Origin: Corynebacterium diphtheriae
GTDB taxonomy: Bacteria; Actinomycetota; Actinomycetes; Mycobacteriales; Mycobacteriaceae
DNA length: 64,000 nucleotides
Reading direction: 5' to 3'
Assembly (NCBI RefSeq): GCF_001457455.1
Contig: NZ_LN831026.1
Location: 1,922,001-1,986,000 of the forward strand
A model generated the notes under the pieces. That model saw only the letters and a program-made list of their open reading frames with translations. It was not told where the DNA came from and made no database searches. Positions within the stretch are counted from its first letter, which is position 1. Every line of letters starts with the position of its first letter. Shown here piece by piece: positions 25,156-33,146 of the stretch. Made by a program: the position numbers and the translations under genes.

Positions 25156-25466
25156 GTGGCTCGGTGGAACCGGAGCGCCCTTCGGTGGCAAGACCTTCGG
25201 GTATGTACGGGTCAAACCCTGGGCCGGAACCCCAGCAGCAGGACCAGCAGCACCCGCTGTAGCAAAGCCGCCACGCCACGGTGTCGGATCCCAGTTACCC
25301 TGCACCAGCTTGACCTGCGAGAACCAGCCCAAGGCGAAGACTGCAAGACCAACAAGGATCACTAGGACAATGCCGAGCCGACCACCTACGCGAGCGCCGC
25401 CACCGACGAGCATGCCGAACCATCCGAAGTCGGCATCGCCGAAGGTCGTGTTGGCATCACCAAAGT
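25156..25466 (-). pseudogene. Captured fragment of an unidentified membrane-protein gene
   Basis: The minus-strand frame encodes a glycine-rich lead, one membrane helix (LGIVLVILVGLAVFALGWF) and a Pro/Ala/Gly-rich segment (GNWDPTPW, VPAQGLTRTY). The frame enters directly from the boundary at 25466 and runs into the repeat arm, so neither the true start nor the end is present. It is a gene piece held between the inverted arms. Identity not recognised. Confidence 0.5.
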
Positions 25467-25767
25467 GGCTCTTCCAGTTTTAGAGCGCATTGATTAATTC
25501 GCCGGGGGTTCGGGCATGGCACAAGATACTAGGGTCCTTAGCTTTGCAGGAACAAAGGTACCTAAGCTTGGTCGATCTGCCCATTGTCGGCTATCCAACA
25601 CGCATTTATGTGCGCCTTCCACGCTACCGGTGCACTAATAAGTGCTGCTTGCAGAAGATCTTCCACGCGGGCCTTGCCTGTGCACCCGACAATCCAAAGA
25701 CCACTAACAGGGTGCCCCACTGGCTCCTGCAACACCTTGGCCAATGCACTCTAAAACCAGAAGAGCC
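25467..25767. mobile_element. Nested ISL3-type mini-element with transposase N-terminal remnant
   Basis: Inverted 26-bp ends at 25467-25492 and 25742-25767 match those of the outer element. The flanks accaaagt and accaaacg agree at 6 of 8 bases, a possible decayed target duplication. Inside, the plus strand reads LVDLPIVGYPTRIYVRLPRYRC followed by CCLQKIFHAGLACAPD, the N-terminal zinc-ribbon region of ISL3 transposases; the catalytic part is deleted. It is an internal-deletion derivative of a full IS. Confidence 0.82.
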
Positions 25768-25802
25768 ACCAAACGGGGGTATTTCGAAGGATTTTGCACA
25801 GA

Positions 25803-25856
25803 ACTTCACACCAAATCGCAAGAAAACCGGCCGTTTGGGCAGATTTGGTGTGAAGT
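25803..25856 (-). repeat. 54-bp palindromic repeat, copy 4 (right arm)
   Basis: Same 15-bp arms, inverted relative to copy 3. It is carried in the right arm of the composite element. The shared module spans about 25770-25882. Confidence 0.9.
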
Positions 25857-26032
25857 GCCGTCTTTTAGGGGGTGAGCGGGGGTAACCTGCGGGGCCACCA
25901 ACGCCAGCCAACCCTAGCCAAGCCATGGTTGTGAAAAACGTCCTATTCCGCGTAGTGCCATGCCTGAACCCTCGGCGAGCTAATCAATGCACTCTAAAAC
26001 CGGAAGAGCCCCTTTATTTTTATGATGCTTAT

Positions 26033-26503
26033 TTAGATAGGAAGATACTCTTCTAAGACGTTAATGATCTTCATATCGTCAGGATTAAGCGAGGGCGCAA
26101 AGCGGCCTACCACCTCACCGCTGGGCGCTACGATAAACTTTTCAAAGTTCCACTCAATATCTGGACCATCACCCTTGAGCTTCTTATACAGCTCAATAGT
26201 GTTGGGGCCATTGACGTCCGACTTAGCCAACAGCGGGAAGCGCACCCCAAACTTTTCTTCGTATCGACGCGCCACCTGAGCATCCTTGCCAGGTTCTTCC
26301 TCCCCGAACTGGTTACACGGAACACCGATCACGAAGAAACCACGCATCGCATAATCCTCATAAAGCTCTTCCAGCGTCTCCAGCTGCGGGGTATAGCCGC
26401 ACTCTGATGCCGTATTCACAATCAACAGGCAATGACCAGCCCACTGATCCATTGAGGCTTTCTCGCCGTTGATCAGCGTGACCTCGGTATCAAAAATACT
26501 CAT
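26033..26503 (-). CDS. Glutathione-peroxidase-like thiol peroxidase
   Basis: GPx-fold enzyme that reduces hydroperoxides. The peroxidatic Cys is Cys35 in NTASECGYT, with Gln in PCNQFG and Trp in EWNFEKF completing the usual triad. As a Cys-type enzyme in a mycothiol-using organism it probably works with thioredoxin or mycoredoxin; the C. glutamicum homolog is described as a mycothiol peroxidase. ATG 26503 gives 156 residues and follows an AAAGGA site; an in-frame start upstream lies in the previous gene. It begins 1 base after the stop of the oligopeptidase gene, so the two form an operon. Confidence 0.9.
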   Translation of the reverse strand: MSIFDTEVTLINGEKASMDQWAGHCLLIVNTASECGYTPQLETLEELYEDYAMRGFFVIGVPCNQFGEEEPGKDAQVARRYEEKFGVRFPLLAKSDVNGPNTIELYKKLKGDGPDIEWNFEKFIVAPSGEVVGRFAPSLNPDDMKIINVLEEYLPI

Positions 26504-26504
26504 C

Positions 26505-28634
26505 CTAGGATTCCTTTCCGGTTGCTTGATGGCACAGCCAAGCGTATTCAAACGCGGTTTGCTTCCACTTCTCATAACGGCCCGAAACTCCGCCGTGACC
26601 AGCAGACATCTCCGTCTTCAGCAAGAACTGTCCACCCGTTGCCGTCGCACGCAACTGGGCAATCCACTTAGCCGGCTCAACATAAAGCACGCGAGTGTCA
26701 TTAAGCGAGGTCACCGCCAAGATATTGGGATACGCCTTGGCCTCAATATTTTCATAAGGCGCATAAGAGGCCATGTAGTTATACACATCGACGTCATGCA
26801 GCGGGTCACCCCACTCGTCCCATTCCGTTACCGTCAACGGCAACTCCGGCATCAGCATTGATGTCAACGGATCCACGAAAGGCACCACAGCCTCAATCGC
26901 TTTGAAACGATCCCCTGCCATATTCGCCACCGCACCCATGAGCATGCCGCCGGCAGATCCGCCTTCCGCCACCAACATTTCAGAGGTAGTCACCTCATGC
27001 TCAATCAGATGATCGGCGACCGCAATGAAGTCCGTAAACGTGTTCTTCTTCGTCACAGTCTTGCCCGTGTCGTACCAGCCACGACCCATCTCACCACCGC
27101 CGCGCACATGGGCGATAGCGAACACCATGCCACGGTCCATCAAAGACAACCGCGCAATAGAAAAACCAGGGTCGATCGAGGACTCATAAGAGCCATAGCC
27201 GTACAACAAAGTAGGGTTCGGCTTGCTGAGGTCAAGATCAGAGCGATGGATCAACGACACGGGAATACGCACACCGTCGTGAGCCTCAACCCACAGCCGC
27301 GACGCAGTGTAATCATCCGCATTATAGCCGCCGACGACCTCCTGCTGCTTGAGCAAAGTACGACGCCCATCAGCAATCCAATAATCAAACACCTGGCTAG
27401 GCTGCGTAAACGACACATACACCATGCGCACCACAGGGGTATCCCACTCAGGGTGGCCGCCCACACCAACCGTGTAGAGCTCTTCGTCGAAAGTAATCTC
27501 TTCAAACGTGCCAAAACCATCGGCATTAAGCTGCATCACAGCTGCGCGACCGATCGCACCCGAGCGGTACGCCAACACAATGTGATCGCGGTACGTGTCC
27601 ACTCCCTCGATACGAACCTCATTACGGTGTGGCACCAAAACCTCAAGAGAATCGAGAGAAATCTCCTCATCGGTGACCGGAGTCCAGCCCACCTCAAAAT
27701 TCGGACCAGTGGCATTGTGAGTCACAATCCATGTATCGCGACCAGCAACAACAGCATGGTCAATGTCGTATTCCACCCCCGCTTGCCGTGGCAGCACACA
27801 ACGGAAATCGCCGGTCGGATTATCTAGATCAAGTACCCAAATTTCCGACGTAATCTTCGACGCCGACTCGATCATCAAAAAACGCTCGGAGCGCGTAGCA
27901 CCCACGCCAGTATTAAAGCGCTCATCGGCTTCATGGAACACCTGCACATCCGTTGCCGGATCGGTACCAATCTTATGTCGCCACACCGAATCTGGACGCC
28001 ACGCAGCATCAACACGCTGATAGAACAGGTAATCCTCACCAGCCCAGGTAGCGCCATAGAACACATCGGGAATCTCATCAGCAAGATGCTCACCCGTTGC
28101 CAAATCCTTGACCCGCAGCGTAAAGCGCTCATCGCCTTCCGTATCAACCGAATACGCAAGATAACGGCCCGATGTGGTCACCGTCGAAGCACCTAAAGCA
28201 AAAAACTCATGGCCCTCGGCCAGCTCATTGGCGTCAAGAATAATCTGCTCCCCAACAACCGGCTCCCTTTCAGGAATCGTCGGAGGCACCCACGCATCCG
28301 CGCCTTCGCTCACAGGAATACGGCAAGAATAGCCGTAGCTCTTCCCTTCCTCGGATCGACCGTAGTACCAAAAATCACCAGCGCGCTGCGGAACAGACAT
28401 ATCTGTTTCCTTCACCCGCGACTTAATCTCGTGATAAATGTTGTCCTTTAACTGCGAAAGGTGCGCAGTCTGCTGCTCAACAAAAGCATTCTCTGCCTCA
28501 AGATACTGGATCGTTTCCGGATTTTCTTTATCCCGCAACCACTCGTAGTTATCCACGAAATCAATCCCGTGGTGGGTACGAGTAATAGGACGGACTGGAG
28601 CTACCGGAGGTAGGACATTGTGAGATTCACGCAT
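26505..28634 (-). CDS. ptrB: Oligopeptidase B-type prolyl oligopeptidase
   Basis: Cytosolic serine peptidase of family S9A cleaving short peptides, probably after basic residues. An N-terminal beta-propeller (about residues 70-400) precedes the alpha/beta-hydrolase domain. The catalytic Ser is in GGSAGGMLMG (about 559), Asp in LNDTRVLYVEP (about 644) and His in AGHGGVSGR (about 677). At 709 residues it fits the family. ATG 28634 (MRESHNVLPP) is the only plausible start. There is no signal peptide. Whether it prefers Arg/Lys (OpdB) or Pro (POP) is inferred from the overall pattern. Confidence 0.88.
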   Translation of the reverse strand: MRESHNVLPPVAPVRPITRTHHGIDFVDNYEWLRDKENPETIQYLEAENAFVEQQTAHLSQLKDNIYHEIKSRVKETDMSVPQRAGDFWYYGRSEEGKSYGYSCRIPVSEGADAWVPPTIPEREPVVGEQIILDANELAEGHEFFALGASTVTTSGRYLAYSVDTEGDERFTLRVKDLATGEHLADEIPDVFYGATWAGEDYLFYQRVDAAWRPDSVWRHKIGTDPATDVQVFHEADERFNTGVGATRSERFLMIESASKITSEIWVLDLDNPTGDFRCVLPRQAGVEYDIDHAVVAGRDTWIVTHNATGPNFEVGWTPVTDEEISLDSLEVLVPHRNEVRIEGVDTYRDHIVLAYRSGAIGRAAVMQLNADGFGTFEEITFDEELYTVGVGGHPEWDTPVVRMVYVSFTQPSQVFDYWIADGRRTLLKQQEVVGGYNADDYTASRLWVEAHDGVRIPVSLIHRSDLDLSKPNPTLLYGYGSYESSIDPGFSIARLSLMDRGMVFAIAHVRGGGEMGRGWYDTGKTVTKKNTFTDFIAVADHLIEHEVTTSEMLVAEGGSAGGMLMGAVANMAGDRFKAIEAVVPFVDPLTSMLMPELPLTVTEWDEWGDPLHDVDVYNYMASYAPYENIEAKAYPNILAVTSLNDTRVLYVEPAKWIAQLRATATGGQFLLKTEMSAGHGGVSGRYEKWKQTAFEYAWLCHQATGKES

Positions 28635-28740
28635 GGTGACGATCGTAGCCGATAGCGAAAAACGTAGCCCGAAACCTTGCTATTACCTGAGAGATCGCCT
28701 ACATTACAAGGAAAGTTACACTCCGAATGAAAGGTCCATT

Positions 28741-28845
28741 GTGCACCTCGATAATCTGTCTTCCGTTTCTGATCTGAACATCATCTCCAAGGTCATCGAC
28801 TTGATCACCAAGCTTCTCACCTTGGTTGAGAAGTTCAACAAGTAA
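28741..28845 (+). CDS. 34-residue amphipathic alpha-helical peptide
   Basis: A GTG at 28741, 5 bases after AAAGG, opens a 34-residue peptide (HLDNLSSVSDLNIISKVID..., ending VEKFNK). Its second half alternates hydrophobic and polar residues with a 3-4 period (ISKVIDLITKLLTLVEKF), so it should form an amphipathic helix. The TAA is followed 5 bases later by one of the strongest terminators in the window, supporting a dedicated transcript. It has no signal peptide. It recalls corynebacterial PorA/PorH mini-porins and staphylococcal phenol-soluble modulins in style, but no homology is claimed. A longer in-frame start at 28633 overlaps the ptrB start and is unlikely. Confidence 0.55.
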   Translation: MHLDNLSSVSDLNIISKVIDLITKLLTLVEKFNK

Positions 28846-28850
28846 AATTA

Positions 28851-28893
28851 TTGAAAATACTCCCCCGATGAACTATCGGGGGAGTATTTTCAA
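28851..28893. terminator. Strong bidirectional terminator
   Basis: Perfect 19-bp stem TTGAAAATACTCCCCCGAT with its complement and a GAACT loop. A-run and T-run tails make it usable from both the peptide gene and purC. Confidence 0.92.
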
Positions 28894-28924
28894 TACCTAA
28901 AACACGTAGGAGAGGCCAACGCTT

Positions 28925-29818
28925 TTAAACACAGCACCCGATCCACTCACAGAATTTTTTGCCGGTAATGCGCTCGAATGCTTCCACGTAGCGTTCACGA
29001 GTAGCTTCTACAACAGAACCTGGCAGTGATGGCGGCGGGGTGACGTCGTCAGTAGACCAACCAGATTTTGGTCCGGTCAACCAGTTACGAACGTACTGCT
29101 TATCAAAGCTTGGCTGTACCTTGCCCTCTTCGTAGCCATCAGCTGGCCAATAACGAGAAGAGTCAGGGGTAAGGACTTCGTCGGCAAGCACCAACCTGCC
29201 ATCCTCGTCCAAACCGAACTCGAACTTGGTGTCCGCCAAGATGATGCCGCGCTCTTCCGCCAACGCTGCAGCCTCGGAGTAGATACGCAAGGTGGCGTCG
29301 CGAAGCTCGTTCGCACGCGCCTCGCCCAGCTTTTCCACGACAACATCGAAAGAGACGTTCTCGTCATGATCGCCAAGCTCTGCCTTCGTAGCAGGGGTGA
29401 AGATCGGCTCAGGGAGCTTAGAAGCCTCCACCAAGCCCTCTGGAAGCTCCACACCACAAACGGTGCCGGTTTCCTGGTATTCTTTCAAGCCGGAACCAGT
29501 GAGGTAACCACGAGCAACGCACTCGAATGGCAACATCTTGAGCTTCTTGCACACCATGGCACGGCCGAGCACCTCTTCTGGGATTGCGGGGTCGTCGATA
29601 GGCCCTGCGAGGTGGTTCGGGAAATCGATGTTATGGAAGAAGTACATGCTCATAGCGGTGAGCACGCGACCCTTGTCTGGAATCTCTGGTTCCAAAATAT
29701 GGTCATAAGCAGAGATACGATCAGAAACAACCATCAGAAGGCGTTCATCGTCGATCTCGTAAATCTCACGCACCTTGCCAGCGGAGACATGAGTGTACTG
29801 GGAGAGTTCAGGACGCAT
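28925..29818 (-). CDS. purC: Phosphoribosylaminoimidazole-succinocarboxamide synthase
   Basis: SAICAR synthase (CAIR + aspartate + ATP), a cytosolic purine-pathway enzyme. Motifs include [49 protein letters not shown] and [16 protein letters not shown] 29818 ([10 protein letters not shown]) gives 297 residues, normal for the family; the upstream 16-residue extension is ruled out by the conserved start. The ribosome site is weak. A long hairpin separates it from purB upstream on the same strand. The C-terminus ends in an unusual CEWIGCCV. Confidence 0.96.
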   Translation of the reverse strand: MRPELSQYTHVSAGKVREIYEIDDERLLMVVSDRISAYDHILEPEIPDKGRVLTAMSMYFFHNIDFPNHLAGPIDDPAIPEEVLGRAMVCKKLKMLPFECVARGYLTGSGLKEYQETGTVCGVELPEGLVEASKLPEPIFTPATKAELGDHDENVSFDVVVEKLGEARANELRDATLRIYSEAAALAEERGIILADTKFEFGLDEDGRLVLADEVLTPDSSRYWPADGYEEGKVQPSFDKQYVRNWLTGPKSGWSTDDVTPPPSLPGSVVEATRERYVEAFERITGKKFCEWIGCCV

Positions 29819-29843
29819 AATCAAGCAGTCTAGACCTTGAAAC

Positions 29844-29892
29844 AAGTACAAGTCATATCGCAACACCCACAGATGCGATATGACTTGTACTT
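29844..29892 (-). terminator. 19-bp perfect stem-loop between purB and purC
   Basis: AAGTACAAGTCATATCGCA pairs exactly with TGCGATATGACTTGTACTT around an 11-base loop. It begins 12 bases after the purB stop and ends about 26 bases before the purC ATG. Only a weak T-rich tail (TTGTTTC) follows on the minus strand, so it may act as a leaky terminator or mRNA processing element that sets the purB to purC ratio. Confidence 0.6.
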
Positions 29893-29903
29893 AAAAACTG
29901 TTG

Positions 29904-31343
29904 TTAGAGAATGTCACCTGGGGTGTACTGGGCAGCCGCTGGATAACGACGAACTAGATCATTCACGCGGTCAACAACGCGAGCAACCTGCGATTCTGCA
30001 GCACCAATAAAGGCATGGCGATCAGCCAACGCCTCATCCAACTGCTCACGAGTCATCGGCAACCGCTCATCCGCCGCAAGGCGATCAATGAGGTCTTGCT
30101 CCCCACCGTTTTCACGCATGTTCAAGGCAACCGCCACAGCGTTCTCCTTAATCACCTCATGGGCGGTTTCACGGCCAACACCCACGCGAACAGCAGCCAT
30201 CAGAATACGAGTGGTAGCAAGGAATGGCAGGTAGCGCTCAAGCTCACGATCAATCATCGCTGGGAAAGCACCGAACTCAGCCAACACTGTGAGGAATGTC
30301 TCGTACATGCCATCCAGCGCGAAGAACGCATCCGGAAGAGCCACACGACGAATAACCGAGCAGAACACGTCGCCCTCATTCCACTGCTGACCAGAAAGAT
30401 CCGCCACCATGGTGAGGTAACCACGCAAGATCACCTGCAGGCCGCCAACACGCTCACACGAACGCGCATTCATCTTGTGCGGCATAGCCGAGGAACCGAC
30501 CTGGCCTTCCTTAAAGCCCTCAGTCACCGTCTCATTGCCAGCCATCAAACGGATGGTGTGAGCCAACGAGGATGGACCAGCACCCAACTGAACCAGAGCA
30601 GACACCGCATCGAAGTCCAAGGAGCGGGGGTAAACCTGTCCCACTGAATCGAACACGCGGGCAATACCTAGGTGATCTGCGATTTGAGTTTCCAATGCGG
30701 CAAGCTTGGACTCATCGCCACCAACGAGATCAAGCATGTCTTGGGCGGTGCCCATAGGGCCCTTAATACCGCGCAGTGGATAGCGGCTCAGAAGTTCCTC
30801 AACGCGGTCAATAGCAACCAAGATTTCCTCGGCAGCAGAAGCAAAACGCTTACCCAAAGTGGTAGCCTGAGCAGCCACGTTGTGGGAGCGGCCAGCCATG
30901 ACCAAGGACTGGTACTGTGCTGCGTGCTGTGCGATAGCAGCGGCAACAGACACCGACTTGTTACGCATCATCTCAAGCGAACGGTAGATCTGCAGCTGTT
31001 CCACGTTCTCGGTGAGGTCGCGGGAGGTCATGCCCTTATGAATATGCTCGTAGCCTGCGAGAGCATTGAACTCCTCGATACGAGCTTTCACATCATGGCG
31101 GGTGACCTTCTCGCGCTGCGCGATGCTGTCGAGGTCGATGCGATCGATCACTGCTTCATAAGCAGAAATTGCTTCTGTTGGAATATCAACACCCAGATTT
31201 CTCTGGGCCTTCATTACTGCGATCCACAACTGGCGTTCTAGGAGGATTTTTGCCTCTGGGCTCCACAGTTCGGTGAGCTCAGCAGAGGCGTAGCGGTTGG
31301 ACAGGACGTTTGCGATCTTCTTCTTCTCAGCCACGTAGCTCAT
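29904..31343 (-). CDS. purB: Adenylosuccinate lyase
   Basis: Catalyses two beta-eliminations, SAICAR to AICAR and adenylosuccinate to AMP. The fumarase-superfamily signature GSSAMPHKMN is intact, with HKGMTSRDLTENVEQ and AGRSHNVAAQATTLGKR for the active-site His regions. At 479 residues it is full length. Its ATG shares one base with the TAA of the upstream aminotransferase gene (TAATG), so the two are coupled. A hairpin separates it from purC downstream. Confidence 0.96.
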   Translation of the reverse strand: MSYVAEKKKIANVLSNRYASAELTELWSPEAKILLERQLWIAVMKAQRNLGVDIPTEAISAYEAVIDRIDLDSIAQREKVTRHDVKARIEEFNALAGYEHIHKGMTSRDLTENVEQLQIYRSLEMMRNKSVSVAAAIAQHAAQYQSLVMAGRSHNVAAQATTLGKRFASAAEEILVAIDRVEELLSRYPLRGIKGPMGTAQDMLDLVGGDESKLAALETQIADHLGIARVFDSVGQVYPRSLDFDAVSALVQLGAGPSSLAHTIRLMAGNETVTEGFKEGQVGSSAMPHKMNARSCERVGGLQVILRGYLTMVADLSGQQWNEGDVFCSVIRRVALPDAFFALDGMYETFLTVLAEFGAFPAMIDRELERYLPFLATTRILMAAVRVGVGRETAHEVIKENAVAVALNMRENGGEQDLIDRLAADERLPMTREQLDEALADRHAFIGAAESQVARVVDRVNDLVRRYPAAAQYTPGDIL

Positions 31344-32479
31344 TATGGCATGAACGTGCGCAAACGCTCACATGCTTGAAGAATTTCCTCATATTCTCCG
31401 CAGAAACTCAGCCGAACAAAACGATGCCCGTCAACGGGGTCGAAGTCCACACCAGGAGCAAGTGCTACACCAGTGGCGTTGAGCAGTTCACGCACCCAGA
31501 CCTCCGAATCATCGGTGTGCTCCGATACATCAATGTAAAGGTAGAAGCCACCGTCCGGCGGCGCACACTTGCCCAGCCCCAACTCAGGAAGCCGTTTAAG
31601 AAGCAACGCACGATTACGGGCATAGCGCTGAACATGGCTTTCCAACTCGGCGCGCGCCTCAGGGCCGAAAGCAGCCAGTGCTGCTTCTTGAGACACCGCC
31701 GGCGGGCACAGGGCAAGATTAGCTTGCAAATTATCAAGGGCTTCTACCAGCTCATCAGGAACAATGAGCCAGCCTAGCCGCCAGCCGGTCATAGAAAAGT
31801 ACTTCGACAGCGAGCCCACCACCACTGCTTTATCGGAGTACTCCCGTGCGCTGTGGCACTCACGCCCATAGGTGATGCCGTGGTAGATCTCGTCGGAGAT
31901 CAGCAGGCAGGAGTTGCGCTCACACCAATCAGTAATGCGCGCTAGCTCAGCACCATCAATGATCGTCCCCGAAGGATTATCAGGGCTGGTCACAATCAGC
32001 GCTTTCGGCTTTTCGACGCACGCCTCGAGCATCTCAACCGTGGGCTGGAAGCGAGTTTCTGCGCCACAGGGCAGATCGATAATCTTTGCGCCTAGAGCCG
32101 TCAATGCATTGCGATACGCCGGATAACCAGGGCGTGTCATAGCAATCGGATCACCATGGTCTAGGGCCGCCAAGAACAAGGCAACAAACCCGCCAGATGA
32201 TCCAGTGGTCACCACCACATTGCGAGCAGCCGTATCAATGCCATACGTCTGAGCATGCCACTGAGCAATCGCCTCACGAAGCTCAGGGATCCCCAAGGTG
32301 GCAGTGTAACCGAGCGCAGAGGCGTCGATACGCGAATGGACGCGCTCAATTACCGCCCGCGGCGCGCCCGTCGACGGCTGCCCCACGCACAACAGCAGAG
32401 CATCGTCACGCGACTGCGCCTCCCCCAAAATCTGCATCACTCGAAACGGGTCAACGTGGCTACGATCACTCGGAAACAT
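31343..32479 (-). CDS. PLP-dependent aminotransferase (class I/II)
   Basis: Fold-type I aminotransferase related to aspartate aminotransferases. The PLP-Lys motif SLSKYFSMTGWRLGWL is clear, with TSPDNPSGT and SDEIYHGITYG for cofactor contacts and a C-terminal Arg in RFVRLSFC. ATG 32479 (MFPSDRSHVDP) gives 378 residues and starts 10 bases after the ktrA stop; an in-frame start at 32521 overlaps ktrA. The substrate is unknown. The gene sits in a ktrB-ktrA-aminotransferase-purB string on one strand; an aminotransferase at this place is shared with C. glutamicum. Confidence 0.85.
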   Translation of the reverse strand: MFPSDRSHVDPFRVMQILGEAQSRDDALLLCVGQPSTGAPRAVIERVHSRIDASALGYTATLGIPELREAIAQWHAQTYGIDTAARNVVVTTGSSGGFVALFLAALDHGDPIAMTRPGYPAYRNALTALGAKIIDLPCGAETRFQPTVEMLEACVEKPKALIVTSPDNPSGTIIDGAELARITDWCERNSCLLISDEIYHGITYGRECHSAREYSDKAVVVGSLSKYFSMTGWRLGWLIVPDELVEALDNLQANLALCPPAVSQEAALAAFGPEARAELESHVQRYARNRALLLKRLPELGLGKCAPPDGGFYLYIDVSEHTDDSEVWVRELLNATGVALAPGVDFDPVDGHRFVRLSFCGEYEEILQACERLRTFMP

Positions 32480-32489
32480 AGCAGACACG

Positions 32490-33146
32490 CTAGTCCAAAG
32501 TGCCAAACCTCTCCAGCTCATCGGGGTTACCCGCAGCCAAAATCAAATCCCCCGACCGCAACACCATCTCCGGCTTCGACTGTCTAAACATGCCACCAGC
32601 AGGACGCACCGCAATGATCTGAACCCGATCGAAATCGCAGACCTTCTTACCCAAAGCAGAAACCGGCGGCGCAATCTTCACAATCGCATAATCCCGATCA
32701 AACTCCGCATACTCCTGAACACGACCATTCATCAAATGCGCAATACGACGACCCGTATCCTGCTCAGGGCGAATAATGTGATGCACACCAATCTGCTTCA
32801 AAATCTTCGCATGCGAATTATTCAACGCCTTCGCCCAAATCGACGGAATGTTAAACTCCACCACCGCCGAAGCCGTCAACAAGGACGCACCCATATCCGA
32901 GCCGATACCAATCACCACACGTGACGCCTCATTGACCGCCAGCTGACGCAGCGCCTCCTCGCTCGTCGTATCCGCCACCGCCGCATACGTCAAAATCGCC
33001 GAAGCCTTATCCACCACCGCAGGATTGGTATCAATACCCATCACCTCAACGCCAGAGTGCACCAGCTCCTCACCCAAAGCCATGCCAAAACGACCCAGCC
33101 CCAAAATCACGACAGCCGGATTGGAACGAGAACGGAAGCTAACCAA
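32490..33146 (-). CDS. ktrA: KtrA, potassium-uptake RCK regulatory subunit
   Basis: Cytoplasmic gating subunit for the KtrB channel. The N-terminal RCK/Rossmann domain has LGLGRFG (about residues 15-21) and an acidic Asp in MGIDTN at the end of the second strand, as expected for nucleotide binding (NAD(H) or ATP). An RCK-C (TrkA-C) domain follows from about residue 140 to 218; in other bacteria this domain can bind c-di-AMP. At 218 residues the length is typical. It overlaps the end of ktrB by 8 bases. Confidence 0.93.
   Translation of the reverse strand: MVSFRSRSNPAVVILGLGRFGMALGEELVHSGVEVMGIDTNPAVVDKASAILTYAAVADTTSEEALRQLAVNEASRVVIGIGSDMGASLLTASAVVEFNIPSIWAKALNNSHAKILKQIGVHHIIRPEQDTGRRIAHLMNGRVQEYAEFDRDYAIVKIAPPVSALGKKVCDFDRVQIIAVRPAGGMFRQSKPEMVLRSGDLILAAGNPDELERFGTLD

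Larger units (their letters stand above)
24909..26010. mobile_element. Composite non-autonomous ISL3-type element with 8-bp target duplication
   Basis: Both ends carry the same 26-bp inverted repeat (24909-24934 and 25985-26010), beginning GGCTCTTCC and ending GTGCATTG, of the ISL3 type seen in corynebacterial IS31831-like elements. The flanks are identical 8-bp repeats CCTTTATT (24901-24908, 26011-26018), the ISL3 duplication length. Each end continues into a similar arm of about 240 bp carrying the 54-bp palindrome, so the element is a long inverted repeat. Between the arms lie a piece of a membrane-protein gene and a nested mini-element. No complete transposase is present, so movement needed one in trans. 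Confidence 0.88.

Noticed and set aside
25490..25885. 131-residue open frame as a gene
   Set aside because: Only an ISL3 transposase N-terminal remnant running through the element's end repeat into the palindrome module.
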